18,594 nucleotides of DNA, taken from assembly GCA_016929735.1 (NCBI GenBank), contig JAFGID010000123.1, positions 1 to 18,594 of the forward strand, read 5' to 3'. The position numbers and the translations under genes were made by a program. Source of the DNA: Ignavibacteriales bacterium (lineage in GTDB: Bacteria > Bacteroidota > Ignavibacteria > Ignavibacteriales > Melioribacteraceae). Each line of letters starts with the position of its first letter. Within the stretch, counting starts at the first letter, position 1. The notes beneath the pieces were generated by a model. The model did no database searches, had not been told where the DNA came from, and saw only the letters and a program-made list of their open reading frames with translations. Below are positions 6,809 to 13,714 of the stretch, piece after piece.

Positions 6809-7063
6809 ATGTTAGTAGCGAATTTCACAGAGTTTAGAACAAACTTAAAAATTTTCCTTGATAAAGTGGAAGAAGATGGGCAAAGCATTATAATTAAGAG
6901 AGGAAGTGGTAAAGGTGCAGTAGTTATCTCGCTTGATGAATATAATTCAATAATGGAAACGGTTCATCTCTTAAGTTCAAAAGCAAATGCAACTCGGTTG
7001 TTCGATTCCATTCGCCAAATAGAGAAAGGGAAAAAAGTAAAAAAATCTCTGCTGGAAAAATGA
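6809..7063 (+). CDS. Antitoxin of the YefM/Phd family
   Basis: This 84-residue protein should neutralise the adjacent toxin and repress their shared promoter. The N-terminal part (NFTEFRTNLKIFLDKVEED, 5-23) and the IIIKRGSGKGAVVISLDEYN stretch (27-46) are the Phd/YefM DNA-binding and dimer fold. SIMETVHLLSSKANATRL (47-64) matches the segment leading into the toxin-binding tail, and the C-terminal end is lysine-rich. I choose the ATG at 6809, preceded by AAGGTG, over an in-frame TTG at 6776 that falls inside the promoter's -7 box. Its stop codon overlaps the toxin start as ATGA, the usual tight coupling for such pairs. Confidence 0.93.
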   Translation: MLVANFTEFRTNLKIFLDKVEEDGQSIIIKRGSGKGAVVISLDEYNSIMETVHLLSSKANATRLFDSIRQIEKGKKVKKSLLEK

Positions 7064-7320
7064 CAAAAATAGTATTCTCAAAGAATGCGTGGGAAGACTA
7101 TACCTCTTGGCTTAAAGAAGATAAGAATATCTTAAAAAAAATCAATGACCTTATAAAAGACATTCAAAAAACACCATTTGAGGGTATAGGAAAACCTGAA
7201 CCATTGAAATATGATTTAACAGGTTTGTGGTCAAGAAGGATTGACAGGGAGCATCGGTTAGTTTATAAAGTCATAAACAAAGAAATTATTGTCTATGCCT
7301 GTAAATATCATTACGAATAA
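7060..7320 (+). CDS. YoeB-family mRNA interferase toxin
   Basis: This 86-residue toxin aligns closely from memory with E. coli YoeB (84 residues), which binds the ribosome and cleaves mRNA in the A site. The core TPFEGIGKPEPLKYDLTG and the WSRRIDREHRLVYKV segment are conserved. The catalytic residues corresponding to E. coli Glu46, Arg65 and His83 are present here as Glu47, Arg66 and His84, with the terminal YHY followed by one extra Glu. It therefore looks active rather than decayed. It overlaps the antitoxin by 4 bp (ATGA). Confidence 0.95.
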   Translation: MTKIVFSKNAWEDYTSWLKEDKNILKKINDLIKDIQKTPFEGIGKPEPLKYDLTGLWSRRIDREHRLVYKVINKEIIVYACKYHYE

Positions 7321-7339
7321 TATTATAATTTCCATAAAA

Positions 7340-7387
7340 CAATTCAACAATTAGACAATTTAACCATCAAACAATTTAATCAATCAA
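7340..7387. repeat. Degenerate tandem repeat with 8-bp period
   Basis: CAATT-headed units begin at 7340, 7348, 7356 and 7372, with decayed units at 7364 and 7380 (consensus roughly CAATTTAA). The array separates the toxin gene from the convergent U32 gene and runs into the last codons of the latter (stop at 7376-7378). Confidence 0.5.
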
Positions 7388-8584
7388 AGAAACAACCTTA
7401 TAAACTTGGTCATTTACTCGGGCAATTTCAGGGCAGGGGATAGTAACATCAGAAGTTTTTGGTGCAGTTGTTACTTGTTTCTCATCTATTACCATTGATG
7501 GAATTTGCATCTCAATGACACCTGTAGAATTACCGATAATTAAAATGTTGTCTCCAACAGAAATTTCTTCCGCTTCAATTTTAATATGAACAATGTTCGT
7601 CTTTCTGAAATAATTTATGACTTTGCCGACATAGATTTTTTTTGTTGTAGCGTGGCTACCATATTTTTTTGCAAATTCAGTTGCCTCGGGAATGCCGAAA
7701 TAAAAACCGCTTGAAAATCCACGATTATAAACTTTCTTTAATTCATTCAACATTTCTAATTTAATTTCTTTAGTTAATTTACCCTCGGTATGTAAATCGA
7801 TAGCATTTCTATAAATCGAGACAACTTTTGCAATATATTCCGGACTTCGTTTTCTACCTTCTATTTTGAATACATCAATTCCGGCGTCAATCAATTTATC
7901 AATAAATTCTATTGAGCATAAATCTTTTGGTGAAAGAACATAGTCATTCCCGAGTAGTAGGGAATAGTCATCTTGTTTATCGTAAATTTCAAACTCTCTG
8001 CGGCAGGGTTGTAGGCATTCACCACGATTTGCACTTTGGCCAAAGATACTTTGACTTAAAAAACATCTACCACTGATGGCAACACACATTGCTCCATGAA
8101 TAAACGTTTCGATTTCTATATCAACTTTTTCTCTCATTTCTTTTATTTTTTCTAAGGTACATTCACGGGCAAGTGTTATTCTATGAGCACCTAATTCTTG
8201 ATAATATTTTGCTGCTTCTGAATTTGATATTGAAGCTTGCGTGCTAACACAAAATGGAACTCCAAATTCTATACATCTTCGAACAACAGACATATCCCAA
8301 CAAATTACGAAATCAATTTCAGCTGCTTTAACTTCTTTTAAGATTTTTTCAACATCGTTTAATTCATCTTCATATATAATTGTATTCAAAGTCAAGTTTG
8401 TTTCTATCTTTTTCTCTTTACAAATTTTTGCAATTTCTTTTAAATCGATAAGCTTAAAATTATCTGCTTTTGCTCGCATATTTAATTTATCGATACCAAA
8501 GTAAATAGCATCTGCACCTGCTTTAATTGCTGCATGAAGCATTTTCCAATCACCGACGGGTGCAAGTAATTGCGGTTTCTTCAT
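7376..8584 (-). CDS. U32-family protein, TrhP-like tRNA hydroxylation enzyme candidate
   Basis: This 402-residue protein belongs to the family annotated as peptidase U32. Its best studied members (E. coli TrhP/YegQ and RlhA) are prephenate-dependent RNA hydroxylation factors rather than proteases. Residues 1-50 (PQLLAPVGDWKMLHAAIKAG) start a TIM-barrel-like fold. The family signature ETFIHGAMCVAISGRCFLS covers 159-177. Cys167, Cys174, Cys190 and Cys194 (the last two in GECLQPC) are candidates for the Fe-S cluster seen in this family. IEGRKRSPEY (241-250) is also conserved. The C-terminal part (about 310-402) is a small beta-barrel domain. The length fits a TrhP-type protein (about 450 in E. 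coli) better than the longer RlhA type. No maturation partner is adjacent. Confidence 0.85.
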   Translation of the reverse strand: MKKPQLLAPVGDWKMLHAAIKAGADAIYFGIDKLNMRAKADNFKLIDLKEIAKICKEKKIETNLTLNTIIYEDELNDVEKILKEVKAAEIDFVICWDMSVVRRCIEFGVPFCVSTQASISNSEAAKYYQELGAHRITLARECTLEKIKEMREKVDIEIETFIHGAMCVAISGRCFLSQSIFGQSANRGECLQPCRREFEIYDKQDDYSLLLGNDYVLSPKDLCSIEFIDKLIDAGIDVFKIEGRKRSPEYIAKVVSIYRNAIDLHTEGKLTKEIKLEMLNELKKVYNRGFSSGFYFGIPEATEFAKKYGSHATTKKIYVGKVINYFRKTNIVHIKIEAEEISVGDNILIIGNSTGVIEMQIPSMVIDEKQVTTAPKTSDVTIPCPEIARVNDQVYKVVSLID

Positions 8585-8681
8585 TCTATATATAATTTAA
8601 TTGATAAAAAAATTTTTAATAAATTAAAATAATTCTTAAAATTGCATCTTAAAATTTACAATAAAATAAAATACTAATTAA

Positions 8682-8689
8682 TAATTTTG
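8682..8689 (+). promoter_or_regulatory. Possible -7 box before the metallophosphoesterase gene
   Basis: TAATTTTG matches TAnnTTTG and lies only 10 nt before the ATG, so the transcript would have almost no leader. The -33 element is poor (TTTA at 8655-8658, 23 nt upstream). No Shine-Dalgarno-like sequence is visible before this start, which agrees with a very short leader. Confidence 0.4.
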
Positions 8690-8699
8690 CACACATTTT

Positions 8700-9923
8700 A
8701 TGAACTTGATTAGAATAATAATTTTATTTGTTATAATATTTTTAATCGAAGGATACTTCGGATTAAAAATTTGGAAAGCACTAAAAAAAATAACTAAGCA
8801 AAATTTTATTAAAACCGCTAAAATTTTAATCCTTATTTATTTCATCTTTTCCAATATATACCTTTTCTTAATTCTTTTAAATTTTGCCTACAGATATTTC
8901 TCAGGCAACTTTTTATTTGTAAACATTGAGAGCAATTGGATAGATTATTTGTTGATATATCCATTCTGGATAAATTTAATAATTATGGTCCAGTCAAATT
9001 TATTTTTTATTGTTTTGGATTTGCTTCATTTAATACTATTATTCTTTGGAAACTTAAAAAAGAAGTTCCTCAAGTTTAAACCGATATTAGTGATTTTAAT
9101 TGCTGGAATATTTTTTCTATTTGTTCCGATAAAAATTTATTTTGACCTTAAGCAAGTTGAGGTTAATATTTTTTATTACTACAAAAATGATCTGAATGAA
9201 AATTTGAATGGGTATAAAATCGCTTTTATTTCAGACATACATTTAGATAGGTATACAGATGGCGAAAGGATTGATAGATTTATTAATTTGTTAAATGACC
9301 AACATCCCGACATAGTATTGATTGGAGGTGATTTAGTTTCTTCCTATGATAATTATGTTGAAAAAGTTGCTAATAAATTATCTAAAATTAAAAGTAAAGA
9401 TGGTATATTTTCATGTGTCGGAGATCATGATAGTTGGATATATCGTGAATCGGTTTCGAAAAGCAAACAAAAAATAATTGTTGCCTTAAAGAAGAAAGGC
9501 ATTTTAATGCTTGATAATGAAAATATATTCATTCAAAAAGATAGTTCGACAATCGGAATCACATTTGCAACTAAAACTTATGTTGAAAAAATTACTAAGT
9601 ATGAATTAGATACCTTGAGTAAATTTGAGAGCAATTTAAAAATAATGGTTGTTCATCAACCAGATGAAAATATTATTAAGGTGTCAAATGAAAATAATTA
9701 TAATCTGATGTTTTCTGGTCATACACATGGTGGTCAAATAACATTTTTATTTCCTTTTATTGCTTTAACACCTACAATTTTTGAAACTAAATATATAACA
9801 GGTGAATATTGGTTTGATGATATGCTTTATATTATTTCAGATGGATTAGGAATGTCAATTGCCCCAGTTAGGTATAATTCTGCTGCAGATATAAAAATAG
9901 TTGTTCTAAAGAAAAATAAATAA
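8700..9923 (+). CDS. Membrane-anchored metallophosphoesterase
   Basis: This 407-residue protein carries about four hydrophobic membrane segments in its first 150 residues (near 1-20, 40-62, 80-117 and 128-148), followed by a calcineurin-like metallophosphoesterase domain. The metal-binding motifs are in order: Asp179-Ile-His181 (SDIHLD), GGD with Asp211, GDHD (241-244), His319 in VVHQPD, and GHTHGGQ with His341 and His343. The architecture resembles the YaeI/YkuE-type membrane phosphoesterases; the substrate is unknown. The third motif is normally GNHD, and here the metal-bridging Asn is Asp242. Eight bases separate it from the next gene, so the two are probably one operon. Confidence 0.88.
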   Translation: MNLIRIIILFVIIFLIEGYFGLKIWKALKKITKQNFIKTAKILILIYFIFSNIYLFLILLNFAYRYFSGNFLFVNIESNWIDYLLIYPFWINLIIMVQSNLFFIVLDLLHLILLFFGNLKKKFLKFKPILVILIAGIFFLFVPIKIYFDLKQVEVNIFYYYKNDLNENLNGYKIAFISDIHLDRYTDGERIDRFINLLNDQHPDIVLIGGDLVSSYDNYVEKVANKLSKIKSKDGIFSCVGDHDSWIYRESVSKSKQKIIVALKKKGILMLDNENIFIQKDSSTIGITFATKTYVEKITKYELDTLSKFESNLKIMVVHQPDENIIKVSNENNYNLMFSGHTHGGQITFLFPFIALTPTIFETKYITGEYWFDDMLYIISDGLGMSIAPVRYNSAADIKIVVLKKNK

Positions 9924-9931
9924 AAATTTGG

Positions 9932-10867
9932 ATGAAGAAATTAGTAATACTTTTTATTTTAATATTTTCATATTCAAATGTTGCTTCACAAGATTCAACA
10001 TCACTATTATGGAAAATTACATCACCTGAGAATGATTTGGTATCTTATCTTTATGGAACGATTCATGTTCGAGATAAGAGAGTTTTTGAATTTGTAGATT
10101 TTTTAAAAGTAAAGATTCTTTCGTGTGATGCTTATGCTTCCGAAATATTACTCGATGATACATCTAATTTGAGAAATAAGATTGATTTTTATACTGCTGT
10201 TGATAGCACAAAAGGACTTTCAAAAATATACACTAACGAAGAATATAATAGAATTGCTTTGAGGTACAATGAAATATTAGGTTCAGATCTGAAAAAAATG
10301 GAATATGTTAAACCTCATGTTGTTTCTGCATTTTTAATAGGAAAACTTTTTAGGCAAAAAAATAAAGAAATTTTAGATTCATATCTATATAATTTCGCTA
10401 AAGATAATGGTAGAAAACTATATGGTTTGGAAAATTTAGAAGAACATAATAATACTTATTTGGAATATTATGTGGGGAATGACTCGATGCAAGCTGCTAG
10501 ACTTTTAATTCTAATTGATAATTTTTATTTAATTAGGAAGCAAACAGACAAAATGCTTAATTATTACAAGGATAATTCCCTGGACTCAATGATTGTCTCG
10601 TTTAATGATAATCTGGAAAATAAAAATATTCAAGAAAACTCTGATATTATTGAAATCTTCGATGTAATAACGGTTGAGCGAAACAAAAAAATCGCTATGA
10701 GTATTTCAATTATAATTGTAAACGAATCTTTATTTTGTGCAATCGGAGTTGGACATTTGGTTGGTGAAGGAAATGTTGTTGAGTTATTAAGAGAGAAAGG
10801 ATTTATACTCGAACCTATTCAATTAAAAATTAATAAAAAACCTAAAAAAGCACAAGAAAGTGAATAA
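9932..10867 (+). CDS. TraB/GumN-family secreted protein
   Basis: This 311-residue protein has a signal peptide (1-19, ending NVASQ) and the TraB/GumN (TIKI-like) fold signatures: SLLWKITSPEN (24-34), YGTIHVRD with His45, and near the end IGVGHLVGEGN with His275. In related eukaryotic TIKI proteins the paired GxxH motifs belong to a metal-dependent protease site. Both are kept here, but the activity of bacterial members is largely unknown. The signal sequence and lack of other membrane segments suggest the periplasm. It follows the phosphoesterase gene after 8 nt with only a weak ribosome site (TTGGA). Confidence 0.82.
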   Translation: MKKLVILFILIFSYSNVASQDSTSLLWKITSPENDLVSYLYGTIHVRDKRVFEFVDFLKVKILSCDAYASEILLDDTSNLRNKIDFYTAVDSTKGLSKIYTNEEYNRIALRYNEILGSDLKKMEYVKPHVVSAFLIGKLFRQKNKEILDSYLYNFAKDNGRKLYGLENLEEHNNTYLEYYVGNDSMQAARLLILIDNFYLIRKQTDKMLNYYKDNSLDSMIVSFNDNLENKNIQENSDIIEIFDVITVERNKKIAMSISIIIVNESLFCAIGVGHLVGEGNVVELLREKGFILEPIQLKINKKPKKAQESE

Positions 10868-10870
10868 ATT

Positions 10871-10904
10871 TTCTTAAAATTTTGTAGAAATTAAGAATTT
10901 TATT
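10871..10904 (+). terminator. Weak AT-rich terminator candidate
   Basis: TTCTTAA (10871-10877) pairs with TTAAGAA (10891-10897) over a 13-nt loop and is followed by TTTTATT. The stem has a single G-C pair, so termination would be inefficient at best. Confidence 0.3.
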
Positions 10905-10953
10905 GTAGATATTTGAAATTGTAAAAAAGTTATTTTTTAATTAAGGAGGATAT

Positions 10954-11400
10954 ATGAAGTATATTTTCATTCCTGTGCTCTTTCTTGCATTTGTTTTTTC
11001 ATGTACGCAAGTTACGCTTGAGCCAGTAGATTTTTCATGGCCTTTGGAGAGCATCCTTGATATTGATGCAAATGGATTTATCAAGGACCAGAGATTTGCA
11101 TTAAACATTAATGTTAAGGGATTACTCGATGAAGAAAGGAAGGAAAACAATAATGTTCCACCGTCTCAGATTCGAATTATCAGAAATAAGGATGGGTTTT
11201 ATTTTATGACAGCAAATGGTTTTAAGAATGTTTATGTTTTTAACTCAGGTATTGGAAAGCTTGAACTTGAGAATAAAATTCTTATAACGGAAATGGGGAT
11301 GAGTTCACCGGCTTTAAATCAGAGATTACCTTATATTGAACTTGTTAATGGCAATGAAAAAATTAAATTAAATCACGAAGGAATTATAGGAGATAAGTAA
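10954..11400 (+). CDS. Unrecognised small lipoprotein
   Basis: This 148-residue protein has a lipoprotein signal (hydrophobic 3-14, then VFSC with Cys17 as the acylation site), so it should be membrane-anchored in the envelope. I do not recognise the mature part. It is mixed polar, with alternating hydrophobic stretches (IRIIRNKDGFYFMTANGFKN about 72-91; KNVYVFNSGIG) that suggest a small beta-rich domain. A strong AAGGAGG sits 4 nt before the ATG, much better than in the preceding genes. The stop codon is 1 nt from the next ATG, so the two are translationally coupled and probably act together. Confidence 0.8.
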   Translation: MKYIFIPVLFLAFVFSCTQVTLEPVDFSWPLESILDIDANGFIKDQRFALNINVKGLLDEERKENNNVPPSQIRIIRNKDGFYFMTANGFKNVYVFNSGIGKLELENKILITEMGMSSPALNQRLPYIELVNGNEKIKLNHEGIIGDK

Positions 11401-11401
11401 T

Positions 11402-12634
11402 ATGAGAAAAATATTAAGCTTAGTTGGACTATTCTTTCTTGTTTCAAATTTTATTTTTGCCCAGTCAGATGCTCAAATAGTACAGGATTATAAGGCGAAG
11501 CACAAATCAATACAAAATTCAATCGAGAACGCTACATCGACAGAAGAATGTACCGAAATTTCTCAAGAGATTAGCATGCTGCAATCTAAATATGCTGAAC
11601 ATAAGGAATTGCTTGACGGTGCCTTGTATCCAGATGATTTCAATTCTTCAATCCAAAAATTGAAGAATGCATTATCTGTTAAAAAAGCTGATGTTACACA
11701 TATAACTGTTTTAACAGAAGAAGTAAGTCAATTAACAATTTTAGTAAATCAGCTGAATGAAGAAAATAAATTGTTAAGTAGCGAAATCAAAACACTTAGA
11801 TTGCAAGGCGAGAAAGATAAACGAACAATTGATTCGCTTAACACACTTGTAAAAAGATACTGGGCAAATATTCAAAAGAGAGATGAGTTAATTTTTGAGA
11901 TGGTGGATAGTATCATAATTGATTATAATGCTATGCCAACAGCTATGGATACAGAAACTCGTTTGCAGTTGAGCAATAAAACTGACAGAAAGAATCTATT
12001 TCCAAATATTAAAAAATCAATTAGCGAAAAAAGAAGTTATTTAACAATGATAGATTTACAACCAACGGATTATGGAAAGTTGGTTGACGATCAACAAAAA
12101 TTTGAAGAAATGTGGTCAACATCGGGACCAAAGTTTGCAGATATATATTTAGATAAAAAAGATCGCGCTAGTGAGATAGAGGAAATTAATAGACTTGTTG
12201 AACAATGGCGAGCAGAAATTTATGCTTCTGTGTGGGATAAAATCGATAAGATTTTTGAGAAGTATAAAATTAGATTAGGAAAATTTGAAAATGGAAACGA
12301 ATTTGAGAAACTAACATTAGATTTTATTGAGAGAGAAATTGACAAAACGGAAAAAGGTGATCTTGATGAATTAGAACAAACATATATTGCTTTTAGTGAT
12401 AGTGTCTGGTTTGGTGAGTTGGAGTCGGAATGGTTATCTGTTCTGCTTCAAAATGATTTATTAACAAATGTCCAACGAGATAATATTGAAACTAAACTTG
12501 CAGAATGGGGGGAAATCTTTGGTGCTACGGCAAAGACAGATTACACTTTGTTTATAATCATCGGTATGGGTGTCATTATTATCGTTTTGATTGTAATTAT
12601 TCTGCTTGGCAAGAAGAAAAAAGTTCAAGAATAA
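11402..12634 (+). CDS. Coiled-coil envelope protein with C-terminal membrane anchor
   Basis: I do not recognise this 410-residue protein. It starts with a signal peptide (1-20, ending FIFAQ) and has a helical region with clear heptad character at about 100-165 (VSQLTILVNQLNEENKLLSS, then SLNTLVKRYW). A second charged helical region runs about 215-375. A single membrane segment lies near 381-402 (FIIIGMGVIIIVLIVIILL), followed by a basic tail GKKKKVQE. The likely topology is a periplasmic helical body tethered to the inner membrane with a short cytoplasmic tail. The start lies 1 nt after the lipoprotein stop, with AGGAGA inside the end of that gene as ribosome site. The pair is closed by the terminator at 12664-12690. 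A bridging role between the lipoprotein and inner membrane is a guess. Confidence 0.82.
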   Translation: MRKILSLVGLFFLVSNFIFAQSDAQIVQDYKAKHKSIQNSIENATSTEECTEISQEISMLQSKYAEHKELLDGALYPDDFNSSIQKLKNALSVKKADVTHITVLTEEVSQLTILVNQLNEENKLLSSEIKTLRLQGEKDKRTIDSLNTLVKRYWANIQKRDELIFEMVDSIIIDYNAMPTAMDTETRLQLSNKTDRKNLFPNIKKSISEKRSYLTMIDLQPTDYGKLVDDQQKFEEMWSTSGPKFADIYLDKKDRASEIEEINRLVEQWRAEIYASVWDKIDKIFEKYKIRLGKFENGNEFEKLTLDFIEREIDKTEKGDLDELEQTYIAFSDSVWFGELESEWLSVLLQNDLLTNVQRDNIETKLAEWGEIFGATAKTDYTLFIIIGMGVIIIVLIVIILLGKKKKVQE

Positions 12635-12663
12635 ATCGAAGTATGATTATCATAAAAATAAAT

Positions 12664-12690
12664 AAGCCCTCTGTTTTATGAGGGCTTTTT
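12664..12690 (+). terminator. Strong rho-independent terminator
   Basis: AAGCCCTC (12664-12671) pairs perfectly with GAGGGCTT (12680-12687) around an 8-nt loop, and the T-run extends to 12690. It ends the lipoprotein/coiled-coil transcript about 30 nt after its stop codon. Confidence 0.92.
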
Positions 12691-12764
12691 ATAATTGAAA
12701 ATTTGAAACTATCGAAAGCAATTTATATCCTAAAAATGTTAACTTAAAATAATTGGAGAAAAAA

Positions 12765-13592
12765 ATGAAGATTATTAAATCAATCAGTATTTTATTTGTT
12801 TTCTTTTCATTTATATTATTTGTAGTTGGATGTAATGACAAAAAGGAATCAGAAAAAGAAAATAATACTGAAATTAATTATGAGAATAATTCCGGTGATC
12901 AACCTGATGGAATTATTATTGAAGAAGTCGTCAACAGGGAGTTCCTCGGTACAATCAACGAAAATCTTAAAATTAAAATGAAATTAAAATTTTCTGATGA
13001 AGTAGTATCTGGAGAATATAGTTATGACGGAAAAAAAGAAGAATTAACTTTGAGGGGTCAATTTGTTGATAACATTTTAAATTTGACAGAATACGACTCA
13101 AAAGATAATGTTACAGGATATTTCGAAGGCGAATTAACTGAACAATATCAAATTGTTGGTATATGGTCTAATCCTAACAATACAAAAAAATTTGAATTTG
13201 TATTAGAAGAAGTTAAAAATGACTTGTCCGAAGGAAAAAATATTACTGGTGCATATTCCAAAGGTGATGGTGATATTTATATTTTATATATCGGTGATGG
13301 AAAAGTAAAATTTCAGGGTTTTGCATTCTGGAATAATTCAGTTACTGGAGGCGCTAATACAGGTGAAGTCGCGGGAATTGAGAATTTGAAAAATAATGAA
13401 ATTCACTATTCGACTGGTCCAGACGAATATGATTGTAATATGACGATAAAAATTACAAAAAATGGTTTAAGTGTAACTGAAAAAACTATTGGTACTTGTG
13501 GTGGAATGAATGTTACTTTTGAAGGTGACTATGAAAAGATATCTGATGAAATTGATAATTGGGATACATATAATTGGATGAATATATATTAA
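12765..13592 (+). CDS. Unrecognised lipoprotein with two beta-rich halves
   Basis: This 275-residue protein has a lipoprotein signal (hydrophobic 5-20, lipobox VVGC, Cys23), then a low-complexity acidic/Asn-rich linker (24-45). The first half contains a repeat-like beta pattern (FLGTINENLKIKMKLKFSD; GEYSYDGKKEELTLRGQF; GYFEGELTEQYQIVGIWSN) resembling small envelope domains common in Bacteroidetes lipoproteins. The second half has two cysteines in YDCNMTI and GTCGGMNVTFEGDY that could form a disulfide. The function is not known to me. I choose the ATG at 12765 because the in-frame TTG at 12753 overlaps the GGAG ribosome site. No promoter matching the local pattern is obvious. Confidence 0.8.
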   Translation: MKIIKSISILFVFFSFILFVVGCNDKKESEKENNTEINYENNSGDQPDGIIIEEVVNREFLGTINENLKIKMKLKFSDEVVSGEYSYDGKKEELTLRGQFVDNILNLTEYDSKDNVTGYFEGELTEQYQIVGIWSNPNNTKKFEFVLEEVKNDLSEGKNITGAYSKGDGDIYILYIGDGKVKFQGFAFWNNSVTGGANTGEVAGIENLKNNEIHYSTGPDEYDCNMTIKITKNGLSVTEKTIGTCGGMNVTFEGDYEKISDEIDNWDTYNWMNIY

Positions 13593-13610
13593 AATCGTGA
13601 TTGATTGATT

Positions 13611-13655
13611 TCCAAACAACAAATATAAATTACAGTAAATTATTTGTTGTTTGGA
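13611..13655. terminator. Bidirectional hairpin terminator between convergent genes
   Basis: A perfect 15-bp stem (13611-13625 with 13641-13655; core CCAAACAACAAAT/ATTTGTTGTTTGG) encloses a 15-nt loop. It sits 19 nt after the lipoprotein stop and about 60 nt beyond the polA stop on the other strand, so it can serve both transcripts. The right side is followed by ATATTTTAT rather than a long T-run. Confidence 0.65.
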
Positions 13656-13714
13656 TATTTTATCTTAGCTCGATGTTTATTTAAAATTTGTTTTTTGTAA
13701 TTTGGAATGTAATG

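Noticed and set aside
6673..6888. Minus-strand open frame opposite the antitoxin start
   Set aside because: It overlaps the promoter and antitoxin on the other strand and has no family resemblance.
7340..7387. CRISPR-like array
   Set aside because: The units are only 8 bp and contiguous, with no spacers.
7376..8584. True collagenase/peptidase function for the U32 protein
   Set aside because: The four-cysteine pattern and length fit the tRNA-hydroxylation branch; no protease catalytic site can be pointed to.
12753..12764. TTG start giving a 4-residue longer lipoprotein
   Set aside because: It overlaps the GGAG ribosome site of the ATG at 12765.
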